Source: Pseudo-nitzschia pungens
Taxonomy: Eukaryota > Bacillariophyta > Bacillariophyceae > Bacillariales > Bacillariaceae
NCBI GenBank assembly: GCA_037355855.1
Contig: CM074760.1
Location: 1,170,501 to 1,234,500, forward strand
Length of the DNA stretch: 64,000 bases
Reading direction: 5' to 3'
A program made the position numbers and the translations under genes. Below the pieces are notes generated by a model. That model did no database searches and was not told where the DNA came from. It saw only the letters and a list, made by a program, of their open reading frames with translations. Positions 43,321 to 54,700 of the stretch are shown in pieces. Position 1 is the first letter of the stretch. Every line of letters starts with the position of its first letter.

Positions 43321-43535
43321 GATTCTCAAGCATCTTCTTGCGCTTCAATTCACATTGAATATGACTATGATCTACTCGTAGTACTACTACTATCAACACG
43401 TTCAGTGGTTTATTTGAAATATTCCGGTCTAATTCGTACTTCATTGGCCATGGTGACTGGTTCGTGACAACCAAGTGCTGACGGATAATATACAAGTGGA
43501 ACGATCCTCGATTCTTTTACTGTTGCGCCCATTTT

Positions 43536-45323
43536 TTACTCACTAGTTGCCATCCCAACTGGTGTCTGATTTTCCGTCCACGATGATGGTTTCGCCTCCG
43601 CCCGTTTCTGTATTCCTTCGTAACCCTTTCGAAACGGACGAATACCTTGATTGTCTATCCGTTTTGTGGCACTATTTGCAGTAAAAAGAAAAGGAGACAA
43701 AGCTGGCTGGTGATGGAAGTTACTGCTGTTCCATGGCATCGCTACCGACCACGTGCCCTGTAATGGGTTTTTCGACTGTAGAAATCGTTCCTGTATTTCA
43801 TTGAGTCTAATGTCATTGTTGTCGCTGGCGTTGCGTTCCAGGAACCGGTCAAACAGACGATGCCCCTCGTTACTTGCATCGCGACAATCTTCCTCTTGCT
43901 GTATCATATTCTGGAAATTATCTTGGCCATAATTGGTATCGTCGCGATAAACAATCTCGTAGTCCTCGCCACCTAAAGTAGCCTGCTCGAACCCGAATTG
44001 GCATGGCTCTCTCTCCGAAAGCATAGAGCTATCACTGTAAAGATCACTTGAACTGGAAAAATCCGATTCATCCTTCTTGACACTATTGCGGTTGGTCATG
44101 GTCACTGCAACTGCAATACCTTGTTGAATTGGGGCAGGCAGGAAACTATTATTTTTGTTGCTGACAAAACCAAGTATTTGTAGTTCTTGCTTCTGTTGAC
44201 GGGACCGCATGTGCTCTCTTAGAAATCCACGAATGAGACGTTTTTGGTCTTCAGAAACCAAAGACCGTGCAACTTCTTTCTGCTTTTGTGCTTCTCTCAC
44301 CCTTGCTTGCTCCCACTCCAGTTTCAACTCGGTATGTTGGAGTTTCCAGCCTCGAGTCCTCATACGTTCCTCGTACAAGAGGACCTCTTTGCCCTCGAGG
44401 GCTCCCTTGAGCTGCTCGACTTCACCTTCCATCACAACTCCCGATCTTTGGACCTCACAAAGACAATTTCTTAATGCATCGAGCTGTCCTTCGAGTTCTT
44501 TAATCAAGTTCGCGGAAGCTTCGTCCTTTTTCGCTTCGGACATTTCCACAGCACGAATAGCGGAGGCCACTAGCTCTGCATTTTCAGATAATTTCGTAGA
44601 GATGCAGTCCACGACTGGAACGATTTTGCGTTGAGCAATGTCCTTCACCCTCTCATGAGTAATAGCAATTGCAACCCCAATCACGGTTTCATCGGAAGTC
44701 AAGTGAGCGCGTACATCCTCGGCAACTATTTTAGCATTCTTGGAGAGGACAGGAAGTATCACTTGCCAAAAATACTCATTAAGAAGGTAGGAATGCTCGC
44801 GAGCTGTCTTGATCGTTCGTCGAATGGGATGTCTCTGAAGTTTTGAAGGCCTTCTTCGCCTTTTGGAATTAACAAAGCAAAGTCCAAAAATAAGGAGTGT
44901 CCAGCTCGATCCCAGGGTCCCCAATTCTCCGACAAACCTTCTCGTTAGACCAATGCGCTTATTTTTCGTTCCAGCTGGCACGGTCGTTAGTAACTCTGCT
45001 AATGCTCTCGACAATTGAACATCTTTCGTTTCGATCTCGATTCGGAGCTGCGAAACTAGACCTTCCAACTCCTCTTTCTCCAGTTGAAGAGTCTCTAGTT
45101 GATTCCTCAGGTTCCCTCGCAGCAATATTTGTCTTTTCTTCGTTTGCACAATGGCCTTTGTAGTGGACTTAATCGCTGCATCGCCAACCTCTTCTTCCTT
45201 GTGCCGGCGGCGCCACGGTTTCGATTGCCAGACAAAAGCAACGGCTACCACAATCGCCATGAACACATAGTAGTGCTCGTCTAACAACAGCTGTAAGATT
45301 TCATCTATCGCATCAAGTTCCAT
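43536..45323 (-). CDS. Membrane-anchored coiled-coil protein (595 aa), unknown function
   Basis: A single-exon frame from the ATG at 45323. An N-terminal hydrophobic helix spans about 18-33 (YYVFMAIVVAVAFVWQ) and a weaker one about 139-151 (SSWTLLIFGLCFV). Coiled-coil segments lie at about 68-112 (LRNQLETLQLEKEELEGLVS) and 265-385 (LEGQLDALRNCLCEVQ, MEGEVEQLKGALEGKEVLLY). The C-terminal third is acidic and disordered. The segment QKRLIRGFLREHMRSRQQKQ resembles QDQLLRGLLTQHVRWQSANR in the neighbouring divergent gene at 46038, so the two may be distant relatives. They are head to head with about 714 bp between start codons. A tethering or scaffold role at an internal membrane is a guess. Confidence 0.7.
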   Translation of the reverse strand: MELDAIDEILQLLLDEHYYVFMAIVVAVAFVWQSKPWRRRHKEEEVGDAAIKSTTKAIVQTKKRQILLRGNLRNQLETLQLEKEELEGLVSQLRIEIETKDVQLSRALAELLTTVPAGTKNKRIGLTRRFVGELGTLGSSWTLLIFGLCFVNSKRRRRPSKLQRHPIRRTIKTAREHSYLLNEYFWQVILPVLSKNAKIVAEDVRAHLTSDETVIGVAIAITHERVKDIAQRKIVPVVDCISTKLSENAELVASAIRAVEMSEAKKDEASANLIKELEGQLDALRNCLCEVQRSGVVMEGEVEQLKGALEGKEVLLYEERMRTRGWKLQHTELKLEWEQARVREAQKQKEVARSLVSEDQKRLIRGFLREHMRSRQQKQELQILGFVSNKNNSFLPAPIQQGIAVAVTMTNRNSVKKDESDFSSSSDLYSDSSMLSEREPCQFGFEQATLGGEDYEIVYRDDTNYGQDNFQNMIQQEEDCRDASNEGHRLFDRFLERNASDNNDIRLNEIQERFLQSKNPLQGTWSVAMPWNSSNFHHQPALSPFLFTANSATKRIDNQGIRPFRKGYEGIQKRAEAKPSSWTENQTPVGMATSE

Positions 45324-46037
45324 CCTTCAAGAAAATGATCTGCCGCAGCATTTTTTCAAAACAAGAATCATGGGAAACAACATACGTAAAAAGTGAAAAA
45401 ATGAAGGGTACTTGTATCATTTTAATCGTGTGGTGTTGTCTCTACATAATATGTATGTGTCAAGATTTACGTTTCACAAGAAAGAACCGAAGCGTTGCTT
45501 TTGGTACTTAAGAAAATTCAACGCCCGCCACGACCCGACCTGTTTTTAATCGCGACGTACATCATCGCTAATTCCGATCAAATTCGACCCATTTTTTTCA
45601 TTATCGCCAACGGAACGATTCGACGTAAACACGCCATGCCGGCAATATCTCCTCTTCGGCGATTACAATCTAGTTTCATTCCCATCATCGCTAAGCTCAT
45701 CTTTTGTTGCATCTGCCACCGACAACCCCCGGGGTCAGAAACATTTGGAACGGATAGCTGCAGTGCGTTGATCTCCCTCCCCCACTGGCAACAGCTCCCA
45801 AAACACTCGATCGCTAACTAAATACTTGTCACCTACCGTATGAATACCGAGGAAAAAAGATTATTTTCTTATCCAATTCGAATTCGAAATCGCACATTCA
45901 CTTCTAGTACAACGCAGCATCGTGACGTTATCAAAGCCAAGTGAAGCACGTTGGCGCATTGCTAGTCTTCTTATAAGACAGTATCGAAAATCACTGGTAC
46001 AAATCCGAACAGCAGATCATTAATATCATCGATAAAG
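45324..46037. promoter_or_regulatory. Shared divergent promoter region of the coiled-coil gene pair
   Basis: These 714 bp lie between the start codons of the two outward-facing coiled-coil genes, so both promoters must be inside or overlap it. No distinct TATA or operator motif could be singled out, and no gene is seen. The call rests only on the head-to-head arrangement. Confidence 0.45.
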
Positions 46038-49000
46038 ATGATGCAAGGTAGTGATGAATCAGAAATCAATTTGCTGTCAACGCTGCGAGCCAAAATCATG
46101 ACGTCTGTCAACAAACAAGACGTCCTCATAGCAGGCCCAGACGACGAGTTTCCTAAACTGAACAATGAAGAAACCCGCGACGAAGACGACAGAATTCCCC
46201 ATAGCAGCAGCAACCGCAACGACATGCGAATTGACAGCGCTCAACACACCAACGATGCCAAGGAGGAGTTGGAGGATGTTCGGGACGAATCGGAAGTTAC
46301 CAAACAAAATGATGATATCATCGAGGAAGACGGGATTCGTCGCATTTTATCAGTCGAAACAGACAATGGAAACGACGAAGACGATGCTCGATCCACTGTC
46401 TCGGAGTTGACGGCCTTAGAAGAAGAAATTGGAGCAGAGAGGAGATCCGACGATGATGAATCTCCACCAACGAAAAATTCGGGGTCACCAGACAAAAATT
46501 CAGATGCTCGTTCCCAACCACAACAAACCATCAAACATGCACTTTCTTTGCAGAGCACGAGCGTTGCTCTCTTTGACGGTGCACTTTTGGATGAGGAGGA
46601 AGAAGAAACCGAAGACGATACGACGTCCCACAAGAACTCTGACATGCCTGACGATCACACCATAGAAAGCAAATCAGTTATCGATGAGTCGAATAAGAAT
46701 GTCGACAAGGCAGAAGCGCTTGCGAAGGAAATGCAACGGATTCTAGCGGAAAATCTGGCAGGTTTTTCATCTTCCACACCAACTCCCTCCATGGACGAAA
46801 TGGATGGTGATCGAGGTCAGAAAATAGAAGGGGACCATCAAGACGTTAGTGGAGGAAACCCTCCAGCATCACCAGGGGAAAAGAATCTAACACAAATGCA
46901 AGAAGACCCTACCCAGATCGACACTACAACCTTTTCAGATGCGATTTTCCCACCCAACAATTCATCCGCCTTTTACTATTCCAAAAAGGCTGTTCTGAAG
47001 CTAGCGGCAGCCCCTGCTGATAGTGCTCACGCAATGAATGATGAGCACGAAAAAGAAGGTTCCAGTTTTCACTCAAGATCAACAGAGAGTAGCAGTTCCC
47101 TTCCCGGATCAACGGCAGTGCCTTTACGAAAACAACGCCCTGTTTTTCGTTTTCGACGACCGAACTCGACCATCGTCGGGGACACTGATCCTTCCAGCGC
47201 AAGCTCGACCGCACCATCGTTGTCATCCTCTCAATCGTCCCTTCCGCAACCATTCCAAAATGTTTTGGGCTCTATTGTGATTCCTGCACTGTTCTTAGTG
47301 GGTGCTGTTGCAATCTGTCGGCACTTCTTCCATCCGTGGTTGAAAGTTGGAAACGAGCATAGCAATGTCTGGGCCTTGACATGGACCGTCATGTGCATCA
47401 CTGCTGTTGTGGCACCTGTTTTTGCCCTGGAATATATGTTGCTCAGCGGTCTTCTCGCGGGTACTGCTCTGCAAAGGGCGCTAAAGCAATACCCTGAGGT
47501 CAAACAGTTTTTCAAGGATGTCCGCCGAATTAGGTTGCAGGTTGGATGGTGGTACCCTTCGGAGGTTCGCAAACTTCGAAAAGATATGGAAGCAAAAAAT
47601 GCCCAAATCATGCTCAAGCATCAACAACAATTGGGAGACGACGAAGACGAACGTGCACTTCGGCGCCAAATTAGCCGGGAACAGGAACATCGAGAGCGAG
47701 TACAACTGGAGAAGTCATTCGACGGCGAACGTGCAGGATGGGTTGCCGTGAAGGAGCAATTGGTGGCTGCCATGGTGACCGAAAAGGAAAAAAACACCAA
47801 GATCCAGGAAGATTTGGAAAAAGAACAACAAAAACAGAAGGAACTGATGTCGTCCAAAGCTCAACTCGAATCGGACTTTGAGACGGAACGCAGCACATGG
47901 AATGCAACGCGTGAAAGACTGGAAACTGCCCTAAAGACAGCGATGGCGACACTTGAAGACGAAACGAAAGCAAAAGTTTTGTTTTCTCAGATCGAATTTG
48001 AGCGTGAGGAAGAGCGTGCGAGTTGGGAGAGCGAACGAAAACGCTTTCAACGCAATATTCAGCAAGCGGAAGAAAAAGTGGTTGAAATACAGCAAGAAAA
48101 CAACGACAAGATGAAGGAATTGGGTGAGGTTCATGCTGCGAAACGAATCGAATTGGAGACCGAGTGTAAATCGCTGAAGGAAGCCATGAAAAGTGCTTCA
48201 GAGGAATCAAAGGCGATAAAAAACGATCTAGAATGTCAAATTTGCCAATTGAAAGACGAACGAGACGAAGATAGAGCAAAGTTGGATACGGAACGATCCC
48301 ACTTCCAGGAGGTGCTAATTGAACTTGAAAAAACTAAGGCAGCAAGTGAGGAGTTGGCATTTCAAATCATTGAATTGAAAGATGAACGAGACGCAGTTCG
48401 GATCGAGATGGATACAGAACGAGGAGTATTCCAACAATTGGTCATCGAACTTCAAGAAACCAAAGCGGCAAAAGAAGAGTTGGAAGTTCAAACCATTCAA
48501 TTATATGATGAACGACAGGCAGATAGGATTGAGATGAAAGCTGAAGAGAAGAAATTTCAGAAAGTGGTAGTTGAACTTGAAGAATCCAAGGCTGAAAAAG
48601 AAGAATTGGAACGTCAAATCGTTGAATTTCAAGTTGCCAGAGACGCAGATAAGGCTGAGATGGAAGCAGTAGAGAAGAAATTGCAGAAAGTTGTTGTGGA
48701 ACTTGAAGAAACCAAGCTAACAAACGAAGAATTGGAACGTCAAATCGTTGAATTGCAAGTTGCCAGAGACGCAGATAAGACTGAGATGGAAACTGAAGAG
48801 AAGAAATTCCAGAAAGTAGTTGTGGAACTTGAAGAAACCAAGCTAACAAACGAAGAATTGGAACGTCAAATCGTTGAATTGCAAGTTGCCAGAGACGCAG
48901 ATAAGGCTGAGATGGAAACTGAAGGGAAGAAATTCCAGGAAGTAGTTGTGGAACTTGAAGAAACCAAGGCAGCAAATGAAGACTTAAAACGTGAAACTAT

Positions 49001-50291
49001 TGATTTACAAGTTGCTAGAGATGCAGATAAGGCTGAGATGGAAGCTGAAGAGAAGAAATTCCAGAAAGTAGTTGTGGAACTTGAAGAAACCAAGGCAGCG
49101 AAAGATGATTTGAAACAGGAGATAATCAAATTTCAGGAAGCGCAAGAACTAGAGAGGGCTGAAGTCGAAATAGAACAAAATACCTTCCAGAACCTAATTG
49201 TCGAACTTCAAGAAGAACTTCAATCCGAACGCGCTTTGAACGACCAGTTCGAAAACTATAGAATGATTGTGGAAGAGGAAAGAACAAAGTGGAATTCGAA
49301 ACTCGGCAATCTCGAAAGCGCCTTAGCTACAGCTGAATCGGACCGTGACGATTCTCGACAACAACTGGAACAAACCGAGAAACTTCTCGAGGAAGAGAGA
49401 ATGAAATTGCAAACGGAACGGAAGACATTTGAGTCAGCTGAAATCGAAAGCAGTCGGGTTAAGAGGGGTCTAGAGGAAGAGTTGCTAACGAATCAATCCA
49501 AGATGAAGTCACAAGAAGATTCGATTGCTCAGTTAGAAAAGATCATATCTATTCAAAGATCGATCGAGAAGAGCACCGAAGAAAAGAAGATGCATATGGA
49601 AGCTGATCGTGGGGCTGATAGTGATACTTCAGTTGAATATGTTGGAGACGTTTTTGAGTCATCTTCGACCGTTACATCGGGAGATAATACATGCGCTTCA
49701 GATTCCTCTTTGCACTACTCTCGCGTGCAGAGAATACAAGAAATCCATAAGGAAGAGCAGGATCAACTCCTTCGTGGTCTGCTGACACAGCATGTGCGGT
49801 GGCAGAGTGCCAATCGCCATGTCGCGCAACTTTTAGCATCTTCACGAGCAATGCTAGAAGCCACTGATCTCTCTTCAGAGAATTCGGAAGGCGCCGAAAT
49901 ATTCGGCAAGTGCTTGATGCAATATACATCTGCTTCTGTTTCCGCAAAACGGTACGTAGACGATCTCGTTTCCAAGACGGGGCACGACGACATTTTAGAC
50001 ATTCAAGAAATGCCATCATTCGTTGCCAGCGATCTGGGAGAAGACTCAAACGAAGCCTCGGTCGCTATTGTGTCAAATCCATGGTTGAGAAATGCGCCGT
50101 TGTGGGAACAAATGTGGTCTTCTCTGCTCATGGCGAAAACGAGTCCCTTCTCTATTTGCCAAAGTGCTGTGCAACGTCTGTGTTCCGGAATTTTCCCGGG
50201 TACTGGATTGAAATCGTCGATCGCCACCTCATCGTGGGGATCGATGTTCATGCGTTCCGAGGCACCCAAACCTGAAGAAAAGTCTGTATAG
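46038..50291 (+). CDS. Large membrane coiled-coil protein with eight 42-residue repeats (1417 aa)
   Basis: A single-exon frame from MMQGSDESEINLL. Residues 1-405 are acidic and disordered. Two hydrophobic segments follow, at about 409-430 (GSIVIPALFLVGAVAICRHF) and 443-475 (VWALTWTVMCITAVVAPVFA). A very long coiled coil spans about 500-1200. Within it, residues 737-1072 are eight tandem 42-aa units of the form ELQVARDADKAEMETEEKKF then QKVVVELEETKxxNEELERQIV. Since 42 is six heptads, the repeats keep the coiled-coil register. The C-terminal domain (about 1230-1417) is globular, includes QDQLLRGLLTQHVRW and may relate to the neighbouring 595-aa protein. The overall build recalls golgins or other organelle tethers, but no golgin targeting domain is seen. 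Function is unknown. Confidence 0.78.
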   Translation: MMQGSDESEINLLSTLRAKIMTSVNKQDVLIAGPDDEFPKLNNEETRDEDDRIPHSSSNRNDMRIDSAQHTNDAKEELEDVRDESEVTKQNDDIIEEDGIRRILSVETDNGNDEDDARSTVSELTALEEEIGAERRSDDDESPPTKNSGSPDKNSDARSQPQQTIKHALSLQSTSVALFDGALLDEEEEETEDDTTSHKNSDMPDDHTIESKSVIDESNKNVDKAEALAKEMQRILAENLAGFSSSTPTPSMDEMDGDRGQKIEGDHQDVSGGNPPASPGEKNLTQMQEDPTQIDTTTFSDAIFPPNNSSAFYYSKKAVLKLAAAPADSAHAMNDEHEKEGSSFHSRSTESSSSLPGSTAVPLRKQRPVFRFRRPNSTIVGDTDPSSASSTAPSLSSSQSSLPQPFQNVLGSIVIPALFLVGAVAICRHFFHPWLKVGNEHSNVWALTWTVMCITAVVAPVFALEYMLLSGLLAGTALQRALKQYPEVKQFFKDVRRIRLQVGWWYPSEVRKLRKDMEAKNAQIMLKHQQQLGDDEDERALRRQISREQEHRERVQLEKSFDGERAGWVAVKEQLVAAMVTEKEKNTKIQEDLEKEQQKQKELMSSKAQLESDFETERSTWNATRERLETALKTAMATLEDETKAKVLFSQIEFEREEERASWESERKRFQRNIQQAEEKVVEIQQENNDKMKELGEVHAAKRIELETECKSLKEAMKSASEESKAIKNDLECQICQLKDERDEDRAKLDTERSHFQEVLIELEKTKAASEELAFQIIELKDERDAVRIEMDTERGVFQQLVIELQETKAAKEELEVQTIQLYDERQADRIEMKAEEKKFQKVVVELEESKAEKEELERQIVEFQVARDADKAEMEAVEKKLQKVVVELEETKLTNEELERQIVELQVARDADKTEMETEEKKFQKVVVELEETKLTNEELERQIVELQVARDADKAEMETEGKKFQEVVVELEETKAANEDLKRETIDLQVARDADKAEMEAEEKKFQKVVVELEETKAAKDDLKQEIIKFQEAQELERAEVEIEQNTFQNLIVELQEELQSERALNDQFENYRMIVEEERTKWNSKLGNLESALATAESDRDDSRQQLEQTEKLLEEERMKLQTERKTFESAEIESSRVKRGLEEELLTNQSKMKSQEDSIAQLEKIISIQRSIEKSTEEKKMHMEADRGADSDTSVEYVGDVFESSSTVTSGDNTCASDSSLHYSRVQRIQEIHKEEQDQLLRGLLTQHVRWQSANRHVAQLLASSRAMLEATDLSSENSEGAEIFGKCLMQYTSASVSAKRYVDDLVSKTGHDDILDIQEMPSFVASDLGEDSNEASVAIVSNPWLRNAPLWEQMWSSLLMAKTSPFSICQSAVQRLCSGIFPGTGLKSSIATSSWGSMFMRSEAPKPEEKSV
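48246..49253 (+). repeat. Eight tandem 126-bp coding repeats
   Basis: Eight in-frame units of 126 bp. Units 4-7 (about 48624-49127) are nearly identical at DNA level, while units 1-3 and 8 are diverged. This suggests recent expansion from the middle of an older array by unequal crossing-over. Confidence 0.9.
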
Positions 50292-51775
50292 AAAAACTCC
50301 GCATAACAATATATGCAATAGCACTCGATTCATAATCTGTCATAGTAACAGTGTTTGTATTTTTGACTGGAGTAGTTATTCTGGTGTTGTCATGTCCAAT
50401 GCCTCCACGTGCTCTCAAAATCTATATTTTTCAATGCTTGAACCTTATTCGTCCCGACTGCCCATGGCTGTTTGAAATCCGAGGGACAGGATCAATTGTT
50501 CTTTCTTATGCAACGACAAGAGAAAAATTGTTTTGTTTCAAAAGTTAACTTGGCCAAATCAGTGACAACCCCCGCTAAGAATTGTGAGCCACGAAGCACG
50601 TGTCAGGCAGTGTTATAACTACGAAGTAATTAGTTATAGTACACAGGTATTCTATCTCAAACTAATTTTGATTGAATGAAGATTACGATCCCAACTGCAT
50701 TGTGCGGTAAATTAAAATAAAATAAACAAGTATCACACCACCACCAGCAATGGTGATTTCGTTCCTAGTGAGTGAAGAGTTCTGGAGCCTTGCCTAAAAG
50801 AAAGTGGATGCGAAAGCCCATGTGCAGAATATCGTCAAATTTATTCAGTGAAGACAGAGAATACATCATTACTAGGGAAGCTTGAGGGAGTTTTTTCTCC
50901 ACTTTGGACGCTGATGCCTTCACGCTTTGGTCAGAAGCAGCAAGACATACCTGGTACAGAGTAAGGTTACGTACTTGTCCAAGTCCTCTTGTCCGCACTT
51001 GTGCGTGCTTGTGGTGTTGGGAATCCAAAAAAATCGTTCGGAAGTAAGCTTACCTGGTACCGTAGGAGGATTGTATGGTAAGATAATAATATGAGTAAGT
51101 TAGCTTGACTGTCCCCGCCGCTGTACAAGGCATGGTAAACCTTATGATGTTTTTCATGATTCATCTATCACCCAAGTTTGGTCGCGGATCCGAATCCACG
51201 CAACGCAAACAAACTCGAATCTATGTTGCTTCCCAAATCTGGGGGGAAGAAACATCGCAGACAGAAGAAAAATCATGATGAGCTTTGTGCGGGTAAGATC
51301 TTACGAGTTTCGGGTAACCTTACGGTGTGGTGCGAACTGTAGGCGTCTCATCAGTGCGTTTGATTCGGTAGTTGACACCCCAAACCTCAAGTTCTCTCCC
51401 GCGAGGCTTTTCGAACTAAGGTTTACTTCGTACTACGGTACTGTAATCCGAACTCGTGCTACGAGTAGATCTTACGAGTACGAGTACGCTGATCAACTAT
51501 CCCCACATGAATACTTCTCAAAGTCTAAGAAGCAAACTGAAGCATTGCTCACTTTATCACAAATTTCGCATCACGTATTGGAACTAATCTGAACCGAGGC
51601 ACAGCTGATAGATCTTCCATCTTAGTGCAAGAAAAGGACATATTGTTCTGTTGATCGTAGAGTACAGAACAACGCAATCCATCCGAAACAGCAGAGAACG
51701 AAAAGCGCATTTCGGGAACTCGGTTGCTTTTCCTACTACAACGCTCGAAGCTTCTCTAGGTGTTTAGTGTTCAAC
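50292..51775. other. Intergenic region upstream of urease
   Basis: About 1.5 kb with no gene called. It has AAGGTTACG, TACTTCGTAC, TCTTACGAG and similar words near 50960-51000, 51290-51320 and 51410-51485. The urease promoter must lie at its right end. Confidence 0.5.
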
Positions 51776-54700
51776 ATGATCGTACCCGCCGTCGCCCGCC
51801 GCTTGCTAGCGCGACACCGTGGCAACAGAGGCAGTTCCGCGAGTTACACTTTTGCCCGTGGTTTCGGTAGTGTGTTGGGTGGATCATCCGTGGGCGCTTT
51901 CAAAAAATCCGGAACAAAATCAAAGAGGAAAAGTCCGTTCTTCCATACCGTGTCCCCCTGTCTTCCACACCAGCAACTGCCTCAACCGGAGCAACGCCGA
52001 TCTCTCCACCTCACTCCCCGCGAAATCGACCACCTGCGTTTGCACGAATGCGGAAGGCTCGCCCAGTACCGACTGGCACGTGGGCTGAAGCTAAACGTTC
52101 CCGAGAGCGTTGCTCTAATCACGAGCGTCATGATGGAACGAATCCGGGACGGCGACACGAGCGTAGCCGACCTCATGACCATCGGACAGTCGTTGTTGGG
52201 GCGTCGGCAAGTGCAGGCGGGTGTTCCGGCAATCGTCAAGGACGTTCAGATCGAGGCAACCTTTCCGGACGGGACCAAGCTCCTGACCGTTCACGCTCCC
52301 ATTAGCAAGCTAGACGGGGACCTCGAACTGGCGCTGGAGGGATCGTTTTTGCCGGTTCCAGATCTCACTGTCTTTGGTGCAGACGAAGAGGAGGATTCAA
52401 AACCCGGAGCCGTGACCGTTGCAGACTCCGAAGAAGGCATCACCCTCAACAGCGACCGTCTCGACTCGCTCGTCGAACTCAGCGTGACCAACACGGGAGA
52501 CCGACCCGTTCAGGTTGGTTCTCACTATGCCTTTTTGGAAACCAATAAGGCCCTCTCATTTGACCGCGAAGTCAGCATCGGCAAACGTCTAAACATTCCT
52601 AGCGGGGCTTCTGTAAGATTCGAGCCCGGTGAGACCAAGACCGTCACGCTGGTGGACATTGGAGGCGCTGCAAAGGTCGTATCCGGCAATCGATTGCACA
52701 ACGGTGAGATCGACAACAAGGACGCCATAATGGAACGGGTTACATCCCAGGGCTTTCTCCACGCAGCGGCTCTCGAGGTTCCCAAGGGGCAGCCCCTGGT
52801 AGTCGAGCGAAGCGCGTACGCCGACATGTACGGTCCAACCACGGGTGACAAGATCAAGCTGGGTGATACCTCGTTGGAAATCCAGGTGGAATACGATCTC
52901 ACTAGCTACGGCGAAGAATGCAAGTTTGGTGGCGGTAAAACCCTTCGTGAGGGAATGGGCCAGGTGAGTATCGAAATGGCAACTTTGTCCCGACGTTTGA
53001 TGCTCCCAATTTATGCGTTGTGGTATGTGCTCAACGGACTTTCGTTTGGTAATTATATTTGTTGTTGTTTTGCTGGACACGTCCATCATCTTTCTTGGCT
53101 CGCAATAATGTACAGTCCACAAGTGTGCAGTCAGACAAGGCTCTGGACGTCGTGATTACCAACGCATTGATTGTTGATAGTGTTACCGGCATCATCAAGG
53201 CCGATATCGGCATCAAAGGAAACCGTATTGTTGGTATCGGTAAGGCTGGAAATCCAGACATGATGAGTGGCGTCCTCGATGAAAACATGATTGTCGGTGC
53301 GACTACCGACGTGATTGCCGGCGAGAAATTGATTTTGACAGCCGGCGGTATCGACACGCACGTTCACTACATCTGCCCCCAACAGTTCGAGGATGCAATT
53401 GCGTCCGGATTGACCACCATGTTCGGGGGTGGCACCGGGCCTTCTGCTGGAACTTCCGCCACTACTTGTACACCAGCACCGACTCAGTTCGAAATGATGT
53501 TGAAGGCCTCGGATGGGGTTCCCATGAACTTTGGTTTTAGTGGAAAGGGAAACACATCCGATGCCAGCGTCTTGAAAGACTTGTTTGATGGCAGGCGCTG
53601 CCGGGTTCAAGCTACACGAGGATTGGGGGACGACTCCCTCGGCCATTGATGCCTGCTTGGGCTTTGCAGACGAACATGATATTGCTGTGACCATCCATAC
53701 GGACACTTTGAACGAGAGTGGATTTGTCGATGACAGTATTGCCGCAATGAAAGGAAGGACGATTCATACCTACCACACGGAGGGGTAAGTATTTTGTTGC
53801 AATGTTTGTTGCCTATCATTTTGGAAAAGGATTATTTTCAGAATGAGTCGACTATACCGTATGCGTTTATGCTTGTTTGTGATACGATTTACGGATTGCT
53901 CAGTCTGACACGATGTTCTATGCCACTTTGCCCCGTTCTGACGCCTCTATCTTTTGGAAATCAACATTGGGATGAATCAAACTGACAAAGTGCTGGGGGA
54001 GGTCATGCACCTGACATCATCAAGATCGTGCAAGAACCTTATGTCCTGCCTTCTTCGACAAACCCGACAAGGCCTTTCACAGTTAACACCATGGACGAAC
54101 ATCTCGATATGCTTATGGTATGCCACCATTTGGATTCAAGCATTCCAGAAGATGTGGCCTTTGCAGAGAGCCGCATTCGTGCGGAAACGATCGCTGCCGA
54201 GGATATTCTCCACGATATAGGGGCGATTTCAATCATTTCCAGCGATAGTCAAGCGATGGGTCGTGTTGGCGAAGTAATCACAAGGACCTGGCAAACAGCG
54301 TGTAAAATGAAGACTCAGCGCGGTCCACTGGAAGAAGATTCTGGCAAGGACAACGACAACACACGTGTGAAACGATATTTAGCCAAGTACACCATCAATC
54401 CAGCCATCACCCACGGGATGTCCGAGCACGTTGGAAGTGTGGAGGTCGGAAAACTGGCTGACCTAGTCTTGTGGAAACCGAGCATGTTCGGGGCGAAACC
54501 TGAAATGATCATCAAGGGAGGTGCTATTTCGTGGTCACAAATGGGTGACCCTAACGCTAGCATCCCAACTCCACAGCCTGTCTCCATGCGCCCCATGTTT
54601 GGTGCAATGGAAACAGGAAAAGGCCACGAAGACAACCGTTCCATCGCATTTGTCTCGAAGGCAGCTGCCGAGGTTGGAAATGTTCGGGACAAATACGGAT

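Larger units (their letters stand above)
41118..43535. other. Repeat-rich intergenic region
   Basis: About 2.4 kb with no gene called. It contains the ACCGGTACCGGT palindrome near 41348-41359, a tandem duplication at 41481-41642, foldback copy 2 at 41804-41897, and two long ACTAGT arrays. The hydrophobic open frames over the arrays are artefacts of the triplets. Confidence 0.55.

Noticed and set aside
48442..48975. Minus-strand repeats of FLQVPQLLPGISSLQFPSQP type
   Set aside because: They are the antisense shadow of the 126-bp coiled-coil repeats.
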